From assembly GCA_938014915.1 (NCBI GenBank), contig CALLQQ010000054.1, positions 1 to 28,585 of the forward strand: a DNA stretch of 28,585 nt, given 5' to 3'. Below the pieces are notes generated by a model. It ran no database searches, had not been told where the DNA came from, and was given only the letters and a program-made list of their open reading frames with translations. Origin of the DNA: an uncultured Clostridia bacterium. GTDB taxonomy: Bacteria; Bacillota; Clostridia; Oscillospirales; Ruminococcaceae. Every line of letters begins with the position of its first letter. The stretch's first letter is position 1. Position numbers and translations under genes: made by a program. Of this stretch, positions 15,534 through 21,946 are shown one piece after another.

Positions 15534-16127
15534 TTAAAAAGCAACCTGATACCCTAGCATACCATAAAATGCTAGCGATAATATACCAATGTAGATTAGC
15601 ATAATTGGTAATCCCCTAAAGGATTCAGGAACTTTATCCGAATTAAGCTTTTTATATCCTATCGATACAAGATATGTAGCTAATATAAATCCTATACCCG
15701 TGCCGAATCCATGCCCGATATATGATGAAAAGCTGTTCCCATTCTGCGAATTTATAAATAATGCTCCTAATACAGCGCAATTAAATGCACTAATATGCAC
15801 ATATCTTTTTATCTTGACAAAAAGATTCGGCATCCACTTCCACAAACAGAGAAGTGTTGATATATATACGAAACCGATAATCAGGACATATACTAACGGC
15901 ATATATATATAAGAGAGTGCCTTATCAACATATAGCTTATCAACGAAAAAAGATAGCGCACTTGATACTGTCGATATAAATGTTATGCTAATCCCGAATC
16001 CAGCAATTTCACTTTTATTCTTTGCGGCGCTCAGCATCGTACTTGAACCGAGTCCCCTAGCAAATATTGAATTTTCAGCAAAAACAGCTACTAAAGCTAT
16101 AGATATGAACTTCGCTATTACTTCCAT
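15534..16127 (-). CDS. RnfA/NqrE-like integral membrane protein lacking one cluster cysteine
   Basis: 197 aa with six likely membrane helices, the normal size of RnfA/NqrE. Family marks are the opening FAENSIFARGLGSST, FNCAVLGALF (115-124), the GFGTGIGFILA segment, and FRGLPIMLIYIGILSLAFYGMLG at the C-terminus. In Nqr/Rnf complexes this subunit and its RnfE/NqrD partner bind a [2Fe-2S] cluster in the membrane with two cysteines each. Here C117 is kept, but the first cysteine (in FLGxC of the family) is Ser29 in GLGSS. The gene follows the rnfE-like stop by 14 nt. It is clearly in the family, but redox function is doubtful. Confidence 0.85.
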   Translation of the reverse strand: MEVIAKFISIALVAVFAENSIFARGLGSSTMLSAAKNKSEIAGFGISITFISTVSSALSFFVDKLYVDKALSYIYMPLVYVLIIGFVYISTLLCLWKWMPNLFVKIKRYVHISAFNCAVLGALFINSQNGNSFSSYIGHGFGTGIGFILATYLVSIGYKKLNSDKVPESFRGLPIMLIYIGILSLAFYGMLGYQVAF

Positions 16128-16141
16128 TCCATCCTACCTTC

Positions 16142-16759
16142 TCATTCTTTTAGCTTATTTAATATGTATCTATAAAGAGCGGCGAATAGTCCAAGTAAGA
16201 TAAAACCGCCGTACGGTGCTGCAATAGCAGGAATTTGCACAGATACATTAACATTATGCCCCATTAACATAGAATTCGCGAACAAATCTCTAACTATGCC
16301 AACTATGAGGATAACAACATTGAATCCCATTATATATGATATAACGTCGAGCATCATATATCCTTTGGATTGTTTGAGGAATCTTGTTTCCGACTTCACA
16401 ACTATCAAAGAATTTGCAACTAGCAGCGGCATATATATCCCAACATCGCTAAGTGCATCCGGCATGATCTGTTCAAGTAAAATTATTGTTGGAAGATATA
16501 CCATAGCACCGATAACTGTGTATATTATGATTCGTATTGTATACACGATGTTTTTAGGTATGAATGATGCCGTCATCACAGTTATGAATGTTATCACGGA
16601 AAATGCTATTACAAGCAGCAGCGCATTCCTATAACTGCTCGCCGCAACAACAACCGGAGCAATTACAAGCCCACTAACAAGGACTGTGTTTTTATATATT
16701 AACCCATCTAAAAGCATCTTTATATCCGAAGTGTCGATTTTACTGAGCGGTTTTTGCAT
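16142..16759 (-). CDS. RnfE/NqrD-like integral membrane protein lacking both cluster cysteines
   Basis: 205 aa with six likely membrane helices. ATG 16759 lies six nt after GGAGG; upstream in-frame ATGs (16765, 16783) have no usable site. Aligned by eye to NqrD, the stretches NTVLVSGLVIAPVVVA (24-39), IRIIIYTVIGA (76-86) and MPLLVANSLIVVKSETRF (110-127) fall on NPIALQVLGVC, VRIIVQMAII and the ITNC segment. At the two cluster cysteines this protein has Ala34 and Ser117. Its start overlaps the rnfD-like gene by 20 nt, so the two are translationally coupled. Without cysteines it cannot hold the usual intramembrane [2Fe-2S] cluster. Confidence 0.8.
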   Translation of the reverse strand: MQKPLSKIDTSDIKMLLDGLIYKNTVLVSGLVIAPVVVAASSYRNALLLVIAFSVITFITVMTASFIPKNIVYTIRIIIYTVIGAMVYLPTIILLEQIMPDALSDVGIYMPLLVANSLIVVKSETRFLKQSKGYMMLDVISYIMGFNVVILIVGIVRDLFANSMLMGHNVNVSVQIPAIAAPYGGFILLGLFAALYRYILNKLKE

Positions 16760-17852
16760 ATTCATCCTCCACTTCATCTTCATCGTAAGTATCTATTGTT
16801 TCCTCTTTATCGCCATTGTATTCATCAATGTCACATTCATCAACGACGCAAAAGTCCCTGAATTTGTCGCTTCCGAGGACTGCTGAGCGATGTTTCTCAA
16901 ACTCTGCGAACCTCACTTTAATAATCCTCGCAAATGCGCTCATGCTATTATCAAGTGTATCACTAAATGCATTCGTGATAAGCAGCGCAAATATAAATCC
17001 ATGTTCAAGATTGCCAAAATGTCTATAAGCGAATGTTATGACCGCAAGTAAAATTCCTTGCCATAATCGCCCGGATTTTGTTTTGGGCATTGTTGAAGGA
17101 TCGCTCGCCATGAATATCATACCAAAAAGGAGAACACCGCTAATAAGTTCTAGCGATATTCCTTTTAAAGTCGACACGCCAACCCTTGGTGATAAATATG
17201 CAATTAGTGCCGATGTCGATATTCCAGATAAAAAGGTAATTGGCGATATCGATCGTCTGAACATTAAAGTTATGGCGCATACTATTAATACAATTACATG
17301 AGTTGCACCAATTGGTCCTGCAAATCGACCTAGCCATAAATCTATATTCGGTATTACGGGGATAGAATTCATGTTAAGCGAATATCCAAGTGATCGAGTG
17401 AGGCTAGAATCAATTCCGTCCCAAATTGGTATTGTTGTGAAGGGTTTAGGGAATAGTAATACTTCACTACTCCAGCTGAGCATCGCAAATGCATATCCGA
17501 CTGCGGCAGGATTGAATATTATATTATCCTTGCCACCAAAAACTTGTTTGCCGACTATAATAGCAAATGCGCTGCTGAAAATTAAAATATTCAGCGATAC
17601 AGTCGCCGGCATTAGTAATGTTAATACTAAACCAGTTAAGACTGCCGAAAGATCATTTATCTTATATCGCTCTTTTCTCATCATAACACAGACAATATCA
17701 GTTATTACGCATGTAAACACTGCAATTGCCGCCATAACGAGAGTTCTCATACCATAATAGTAATTCGCCATTAGCAGGAGAGCTAAAAGGGCCATAATCA
17801 TGTCACTATGAATCGCATTAATGCTTTTTGTCGATTGAGTTTTATCGGACAT
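16740..17852 (-). CDS. RnfD/NqrB-like integral membrane protein with an acidic tail
   Basis: 370 aa, many membrane helices. Family blocks are DLSAVLTGLVLTLLMPA (67-83), IIVGKQVFGG, IIFNPAAVGYAFAML (111-125), AGPIGATH (178-185) and FMASDPSTMPKTKSGRLWQG. RnfD normally carries FMN on a threonine in a DGxTGATPL-type motif. The matching place here reads DGIDSSLTRSL (145-155), so the motif is not recognisable, although T152 is one position away. The C-terminus adds an unusual Asp/Glu-rich tail of about 35 residues (from about 336), which overlaps the next gene. First gene of the operon. Complete Rnf operons also hold rnfC, rnfG and rnfB; none is near. ATG 17852 follows GGAAGGA. Confidence 0.85.
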   Translation of the reverse strand: MSDKTQSTKSINAIHSDMIMALLALLLMANYYYGMRTLVMAAIAVFTCVITDIVCVMMRKERYKINDLSAVLTGLVLTLLMPATVSLNILIFSSAFAIIVGKQVFGGKDNIIFNPAAVGYAFAMLSWSSEVLLFPKPFTTIPIWDGIDSSLTRSLGYSLNMNSIPVIPNIDLWLGRFAGPIGATHVIVLIVCAITLMFRRSISPITFLSGISTSALIAYLSPRVGVSTLKGISLELISGVLLFGMIFMASDPSTMPKTKSGRLWQGILLAVITFAYRHFGNLEHGFIFALLITNAFSDTLDNSMSAFARIIKVRFAEFEKHRSAVLGSDKFRDFCVVDECDIDEYNGDKEETIDTYDEDEVEDEYAKTAQ

Positions 17853-17880
17853 TTAGCCACATTCCTTCCCTTTATGTGTA

Positions 17881-17908
17881 ATAAGTAATGCTCATACGCA
17901 TTGCTTAT
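17881..17908. repeat. Inverted repeat between the divergent rnfD-like and mecA-like genes
   Basis: ATAAGTAATGC (17881-17891) faces GCATTGCTTAT (17898-17908): 11 positions with one G-T pair and a 6-nt centre. It lies 28 bp before the rnfD-like start and about 50 bp before mecA, with no T run. It could be a shared operator. A TATAAT at 17938-17943 on the plus strand may be the mecA -10 box. Confidence 0.45.
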
Positions 17909-17961
17909 GATTAAGAATAATAAGTATCAATTTTCTATATAATCTAATGGAGATGATGCCA

Positions 17962-18540
17962 ATGTTAATTGAAGTAATCGGTTCTAATACCGTTAAAATC
18001 GTCTTAAATCAGTATGATATGACTGATTACGATATTTGCTTTGATCGACTCAGCTGCAAGGATCCGGACACAAAACGTCTTCTAATAGAGTTGTTACAGT
18101 TAGTGCGTGTGCAAAAGAACATTGATCTATGTACACAAAAACTCTATATAGAAGCATTCCCTTGTAATGATGGAGGTTGTATGTTATATATTTCACCTAT
18201 TGACGATACGGATATTGAATCCGTTCACCATATTACTAAATCGCCCTACACAAGTATGATTTGCGAATGTGATAGCCTGGATGCACTCACCGCATTATCT
18301 AGGCATCTGCATAAAATGCACAGTCATATGATCTATAATGCCGAATTGTTTGCATCGAATGGAAAGTATCGCCTACTTCTATTTATATTCAACAAGCTTG
18401 AAGATAAAATTCAGCCGACAGTCAACGAATATGCAAAAATAATTGGCATGGGCGATATTCAATGCGCCAAAACTAGGGAGCATTTCAAATGTCTTGTGGA
18501 TAACAATGCGTTAGAATTAATTGTGAAAACACTGGCATAG
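17962..18540 (+). CDS. mecA: MecA-like adaptor protein for ClpC
   Basis: MecA adaptors deliver substrates such as ComK in Bacillus to the ClpC-ClpP protease; the target here is unknown. The 192-aa protein begins MLIEVIGSNTVKIVL, which aligns with the MecA opening (IERINEHTVKF). Its C-terminal half shows the KYRLLLFIFNKLED beta-rich segment and an ending, HFKCLVDNNALELIVKTLA, like MecA's final helix. ATG 17962 lies nine nt after GGAG (17949-17952). Three earlier in-frame ATGs (17947, 17953, 17956) have no site. Shorter than the Bacillus protein (about 218 aa), mainly in the linker. It is divergent from the Rnf-like operon. Confidence 0.75.
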   Translation: MLIEVIGSNTVKIVLNQYDMTDYDICFDRLSCKDPDTKRLLIELLQLVRVQKNIDLCTQKLYIEAFPCNDGGCMLYISPIDDTDIESVHHITKSPYTSMICECDSLDALTALSRHLHKMHSHMIYNAELFASNGKYRLLLFIFNKLEDKIQPTVNEYAKIIGMGDIQCAKTREHFKCLVDNNALELIVKTLA

Positions 18541-18561
18541 CAATTCTATATTGCTATTATT
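18537..18561. terminator. Weak hairpin between convergent mecA and rpe
   Basis: ATAGCAAT (18537-18544) pairs perfectly with 18550-18557 around TCTAT. It is AT-rich with only a loose T tract (TATT). It overlaps the stop codons of both genes, which leave no other room for a terminator. Confidence 0.4.
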
Positions 18562-19213
18562 CTCCCTTTAATGCTCTCACATTCTTGGCAAAATCGTCTG
18601 CCGCAAATAAATATGTACCAGCGACTAGAATTTCTGCTCCAGATTCTATACACACCTTTGCGGTATCGGCATTAATACCGCCATCAACCTCGATTTGCGT
18701 ATCGAGGTTGTTCTTTTTTATATATTCGTGCAGACCCTTAATCTTCTGGGCGGTATCGGGAATAAAGGATTGTCCACCATATCCCGGCTCCACCGTCATA
18801 ACAAGTATTAATCGTAACATATCTAAAAAGGGATATACATCTTCTATCGGCGTGTTCGGCTTAATTGAGAGTCCCGCCTGTTTACCCATCTTAGTTATCA
18901 TTTGGAGTGTATCTTTGGTATTACTTTCACTTTCAATATGTATCGTTATAATATCAGCGCCTGCATCGGCTATCGGTTTTATAAGTGTATGAGGAGTCCT
19001 CACCATCAAATGTGTGTCGAATTGTAAATCGGTAATCGATCGTATTGAGCTAATTACGGGCGCACCGAAGCTAAGGTTGCTGACAAAATTGCCATCCATT
19101 ACATCAAGATGTATCATGTCGACTCCTGCCTGCTCCGCTCGCTTAACTTCATCCCCTAGACGGGAAAAATCTGCCGCTAAAACAGAAGCAGATACTAAAG
19201 TATCCAAAAACAT
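18557..19213 (-). CDS. rpe: Ribulose-phosphate 3-epimerase
   Basis: Interconverts ribulose 5-phosphate and xylulose 5-phosphate in the pentose phosphate pathway. The 218-aa TIM barrel has VSASVLAADFSRLG (7-20), MIHLDVMDGNFV (33-44), DTHLMV (66-71), VEPGYGGQSFIP (141-152) and EVDGGIN (175-181). Metal ligands H35, D37, H68 and D177 are all in place. ATG 19213 has GGGGAG close upstream (3-nt gap), which is tight but usable. It has its own good promoter, so it is not tied to the pdxK-ECF pair upstream. Confidence 0.95.
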   Translation of the reverse strand: MFLDTLVSASVLAADFSRLGDEVKRAEQAGVDMIHLDVMDGNFVSNLSFGAPVISSIRSITDLQFDTHLMVRTPHTLIKPIADAGADIITIHIESESNTKDTLQMITKMGKQAGLSIKPNTPIEDVYPFLDMLRLILVMTVEPGYGGQSFIPDTAQKIKGLHEYIKKNNLDTQIEVDGGINADTAKVCIESGAEILVAGTYLFAADDFAKNVRALKGE

Positions 19214-19276
19214 TCACTCCCCGTTAGTAATAGGATATCAATGAATCCCGACGTGCCCCATTGTATACCCGTATCT

Positions 19277-19305
19277 ATTTTAATACATTATCGCATTATC
19301 GTCAA
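19277..19305 (-). promoter_or_regulatory. rpe: Sigma-A promoter of rpe
   Basis: On the minus strand, TTGACG (19305-19300), a 17-nt spacer and TAAAAT (19282-19277). Five of six bases match at each box. Confidence 0.75.
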
Positions 19306-19336
19306 GATATAACCATTAAAAAACGTAAAACTTATA

Positions 19337-19840
19337 CTAATCCATGAAAAAACGCTTTTTAAACCCACTTTTATCAAGGAAAGATGCGAAAATTATAAAT
19401 ATCGACATACTACCTAATCCCTGCACCAAATTCCCGCCCAGTGTTGCTATCGCTGCACTGAAGCTGCCGAATAGAATTGCCTCGGTGATAGCATATCCTA
19501 CTATTGTTACAATTGTACTGGGGAAAAGAGCGATAGCATTCCTCGTTGTTAGAATTCTATCCCCTTTATTGGAAAAGCAAAGTGCATTGAGCGGCTTAAT
19601 AACTATCGTCGGTATTATGTAAATTGCATAGCCGAACGAATCTGCAAGTCCTCCCCCGATAGCGGCTGCGGCAATGGCAAACGGCCTTGGAAGTAAACAA
19701 GCGGCAATATATATAATGCTATCCCCGAAATGGATATAGCCATTAATCGTTGGAATTTTAGGTAAGAATGCAATAAACACTGCAATTAAGGCCGCAAATA
19801 TAGCGGCGAATACCATGTTCCTTATAAGTTTTCTGTTCAT
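19337..19840 (-). CDS. ECF transporter S component, probably for a B6 vitamer
   Basis: 167-aa hydrophobic protein with about five or six membrane helices and the small-S-component layout. Marks include FAALIAVFIAF, YIHFGDSIIYIAACLLPRPFA and GGGLADSFGYAIYIIPTIVIKPLNAL, as in the TIGR04002-like and PdxU-like families. S components bind the vitamin and work with the shared EcfT and EcfA/A' module, which is not in this window. The ATG at 19840 overlaps the pdxK stop by 4 nt, with AGGAGGAG inside the pdxK end, so translation is coupled. Pairing with a pyridoxal/pyridoxamine kinase points to pyridoxine-type substrates. The fold assignment is firm; the substrate is inferred from context. Confidence 0.8.
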   Translation of the reverse strand: MNRKLIRNMVFAAIFAALIAVFIAFLPKIPTINGYIHFGDSIIYIAACLLPRPFAIAAAAIGGGLADSFGYAIYIIPTIVIKPLNALCFSNKGDRILTTRNAIALFPSTIVTIVGYAITEAILFGSFSAAIATLGGNLVQGLGSMSIFIIFASFLDKSGFKKRFFMD

Positions 19841-20673
19841 ATTGATGCTCCTCCTAATTTGGCTAAAAAAGGCTCGAAAGCAATTCCATCTAATAAAGGT
19901 GTGCCCAATCTCATAGTGAAATCAGTGGTTTCTCTTACGAATTCGCTAGCAATTTCTATTGACGACTTGAGCGGATTCCCCTTAGTTAAGCTGCCGCATA
20001 GGACTGAGGCAAATATATCCCCTGTGCCCGAATACTGCATTTTCGTTCGTTGTGTGCTATAACTTATACTTTCGCCCGTGTTCTTATCATATGCTACTGT
20101 CGCAATTCCCCCATTATTGACGCCCGTAATGACGGTAATTCCCGCACCATTATCGCAAAGCATCTTAGCCATTTCAAGTGCCTCTTCGATCGGAACTGTA
20201 TTGCCTGTAAATTCACGGTTTAAAAGCATGCAAGCCTCCGTCACATTCGGCGTGATGATGTCCGCACGTTTGATTAATTTCTTCATACCATCTAACATTC
20301 CCTGTGTATAGGTGGAATACAGCTTACCATCATCACCCATGACGGGGTCGATAAATATTAGCGAATCTGTGCCGAACTGCTCAATTAACTTCTTCATTAA
20401 ATATATTTGCTCCGACGAACCTAAGAATCCGGTATAAATAGTATCGAAATCTATGCCGTGTTCGCTCCAGTTATTAATATATGGTGTGATATCTTCTGTA
20501 AGATCTCTGAAATGAAAGCTGCTAAAGCCTGTTTGACATGATAATATTGCCGTCGGTAGTGGGCAACATTGCACACCCATCACCGATAAAATCGGAATCG
20601 CTGTCGTGAGTGAGCATCTACCGAATCCGCTTAAATCATTCGCCGCACATACACGAGGTATTCTGTTTTTCAT
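19837..20673 (-). CDS. pdxK: Pyridoxal/pyridoxamine kinase
   Basis: Phosphorylates B6 vitamers with ATP in the salvage route to pyridoxal phosphate. The 278-aa protein has the PfkB-like kinase pattern: RVCAANDLSGFGRCSLTTAIPILSVMG, LPTAILSCQTGF, YTGFLGS, IDPVMGDDGKLY, DIITPNVTEACMLL, and the catalytic-loop motif GTGDIFASVL with its aspartate. ATG 20673 is preceded by AAGGGG at seven nt. An in-frame upstream ATG at 20721 lies in the promoter region and is rejected. First gene of a two-gene unit with the ECF S component. Confidence 0.92.
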   Translation of the reverse strand: MKNRIPRVCAANDLSGFGRCSLTTAIPILSVMGVQCCPLPTAILSCQTGFSSFHFRDLTEDITPYINNWSEHGIDFDTIYTGFLGSSEQIYLMKKLIEQFGTDSLIFIDPVMGDDGKLYSTYTQGMLDGMKKLIKRADIITPNVTEACMLLNREFTGNTVPIEEALEMAKMLCDNGAGITVITGVNNGGIATVAYDKNTGESISYSTQRTKMQYSGTGDIFASVLCGSLTKGNPLKSSIEIASEFVRETTDFTMRLGTPLLDGIAFEPFLAKLGGASI

Positions 20674-20723
20674 ATAAAAGCCCCTTTTAAAATTAGGATT
20701 TGTCACAATATAGTTCTCCACCT

Positions 20724-20752
20724 ATTATACGTGGAAATAGCATCAAAAACAA
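20724..20752 (-). promoter_or_regulatory. pdxK: Promoter of pdxK
   Basis: On the minus strand, TATAAT (20729-20724) with TTGTTT (20752-20747) 17 nt upstream. The -10 is perfect; the -35 matches at three bases. Confidence 0.6.
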
Positions 20753-20787
20753 GGAAATGCTCTGAAATAGAATAAAATTCACCTTTG

Positions 20788-20818
20788 TAGGAATGCACAA
20801 TCTATGAGTGCATTCCTA
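20788..20818. repeat. 11-bp inverted repeat between divergent pdxK and the radical SAM gene
   Basis: TAGGAATGCAC (20788-20798) and GTGCATTCCTA (20808-20818) are perfect complements with a 9-nt centre. No T run follows on either strand. It may be an operator or a hairpin of unknown use. In the rest of the 20674-21017 gap I see only the two promoters. Confidence 0.5.
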
Positions 20819-20959
20819 TTGCAAATTAGTGTAATGCGTCTATATTTGGACTGTGGTATAAATTCTATCGTTGGGGGAGTTTATCTTTTAACATAGTTTC
20901 ACCACTAAATCATCATGTAATTCTGTGCATTTAGTATAATCGGATTTTACCGCATACTC

Positions 20960-20988
20960 TTGTTATGGCTTTTGTTAGCGTGTATAAT
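20960..20988 (+). promoter_or_regulatory. Promoter of the radical SAM gene
   Basis: TTGTTA (20960-20965), 17-nt spacer, TATAAT (20983-20988). Transcription would start about 20-25 nt before the ATG. Confidence 0.7.
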
Positions 20989-21017
20989 GTTAGTATGAAC
21001 GAAAGGATTTGATGATT

Positions 21018-21617
21018 ATGACTATCTTATATACTGTTGGCAATTCGCTATATTTAAACATTACGAATCGGTGCCCGTGCGACTGCGTATTCTGCATTCG
21101 CAACAATGGCGATTCCGTCGGCGATGCGGATAATCTATGGCTAGAACGTGAGCCGGCTTTTGCCGATGTTAAGCGGGAGTTAGATGAATTCGATTTGGCG
21201 AATATTGATGAGATTGTTTTTTGCGGATATGGTGAGCCGACAGAAAGTCTGGATCTTTTACTTGAAACAGCGGATTATATTAGAAGTATTAGCAACCTGC
21301 CAATTAGGCTGAATACTAACGGCTTGTCCGATCTAATTAACGAAAAACCGACTGCACATTTACTAGAAGGGCGAATTGACACCGTATCAATAAGCCTCAA
21401 TGCTCCAACTAAGGAGGAATATACCCGAGTGACACGTCCCGTATTCGGCGATATAGCATTCGACGCTATGCTAAATTTCGCACAGGATTGCAAGAATTAT
21501 GTTAGGAATGTTGTGTTCACGGTAGTAGATGTTATACCTGAAGAAGATATCAAGGCAAGCAAGGAACTTGCCGAGAAAATCGGCATCGATTTAAGGATAA
21601 GAGAATACGAGGATTAG
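21018..21617 (+). CDS. TatD-associated radical SAM protein
   Basis: 199-aa radical S-adenosylmethionine protein. The [4Fe-4S] motif is CPCDCVFC (CX3CX2C with an extra internal Cys) within NITNRCPCDCVFCIRN near the N-terminus. The GYGEPT SAM-binding strand follows, then RLNTNGLSD and VSISLNAPTKEEY. Short radical SAM proteins with this opening (MTILYTVGNSLYLNITNRC) form the family found beside TatD nucleases; their reaction is unknown to me. No TatD gene is adjacent here. ATG 21018 lies 10 nt after AAAGGA; ATG 21012 is possible but close to it. A hairpin follows the stop. Confidence 0.85.
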   Translation: MTILYTVGNSLYLNITNRCPCDCVFCIRNNGDSVGDADNLWLEREPAFADVKRELDEFDLANIDEIVFCGYGEPTESLDLLLETADYIRSISNLPIRLNTNGLSDLINEKPTAHLLEGRIDTVSISLNAPTKEEYTRVTRPVFGDIAFDAMLNFAQDCKNYVRNVVFTVVDVIPEEDIKASKELAEKIGIDLRIREYED

Positions 21618-21624
21618 GTTAGAA

Positions 21625-21666
21625 AAGACCATAAGAATTGCCATAATGGCAATTTCCTATGGTCTT
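21625..21666 (+). terminator. Hairpin after the radical SAM gene
   Basis: AAGACCATA (21625-21633) pairs with 21658-21666, and AATTGCC (21636-21642) pairs with 21648-21654, with a small internal loop between. The stem is long, but only CTTAATCTATAT follows, so termination may be weak or need Rho. Confidence 0.5.
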
Positions 21667-21674
21667 AATCTATA

Positions 21675-21805
21675 TAAGCAGGCAAGTATAACTGTTCTTT
21701 GCGAGCAGCTATAGACGAAAGCTCCCCTGTGGATAACAACACAAAATATCTAAGATAATGCGGCATTATCACTTTACGCCCTCACCCACGAGTTTTCCCT
21801 GCTTA
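21675..21805 (+). other. Gene-free stretch with nested complementary segments, possible structured RNA
   Basis: No convincing ORF lies here. TAAGCAGG (21675-21682) pairs perfectly with CCTGCTTA (21798-21805) and encloses GTGG (21729-21732) with CCAC (21786-21789), CTC (21722-21724) with GAG (21790-21792), and a GATAATGC hairpin (21754-21770). A strong plus-strand terminator follows at 21903-21943. I could not match it to SRP, RNase P or tmRNA signatures, and a 6S-like rod is only a guess. No clear promoter was found. Confidence 0.25.
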
Positions 21806-21902
21806 CTTTATACTATGCAAAATAGAACTTTTGGCAACAAGCTAGAAAAAACATAAATTTCATTTTTGCATGATTTTCTAAAAAAATTAGCCATTATAAC
21901 GT

Positions 21903-21943
21903 TTTTACGACGGAAAACCTATGTTTTTCGTCGTAAAATTTTT
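21903..21943 (+). terminator. Plus-strand terminator with no clear gene before it
   Basis: TTTTACGACGGAAAA (21903-21917) pairs with 21924-21938 (15 positions, one G-T) around a 6-nt loop, followed by five T and then CTTCT. The T run is on the plus strand. Read from the minus side, where the DHHW gene ends at 21947, no T run follows. Confidence 0.7.
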
Positions 21944-21946
21944 CTT

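Noticed and set aside
16740..17852. AGPIGATH (178-185) as the RnfD covalent flavin site
   Set aside because: Although it contains GAT, by position it aligns with the later IGETS-type segment of RnfD/NqrB, not with the flavinylated DGxTGATPL motif.
20834..20896. 20-codon plus-strand ORF upstream of the radical SAM gene
   Set aside because: No ribosome binding site, no composition signal, and it ends upstream of the promoter found for the next gene.
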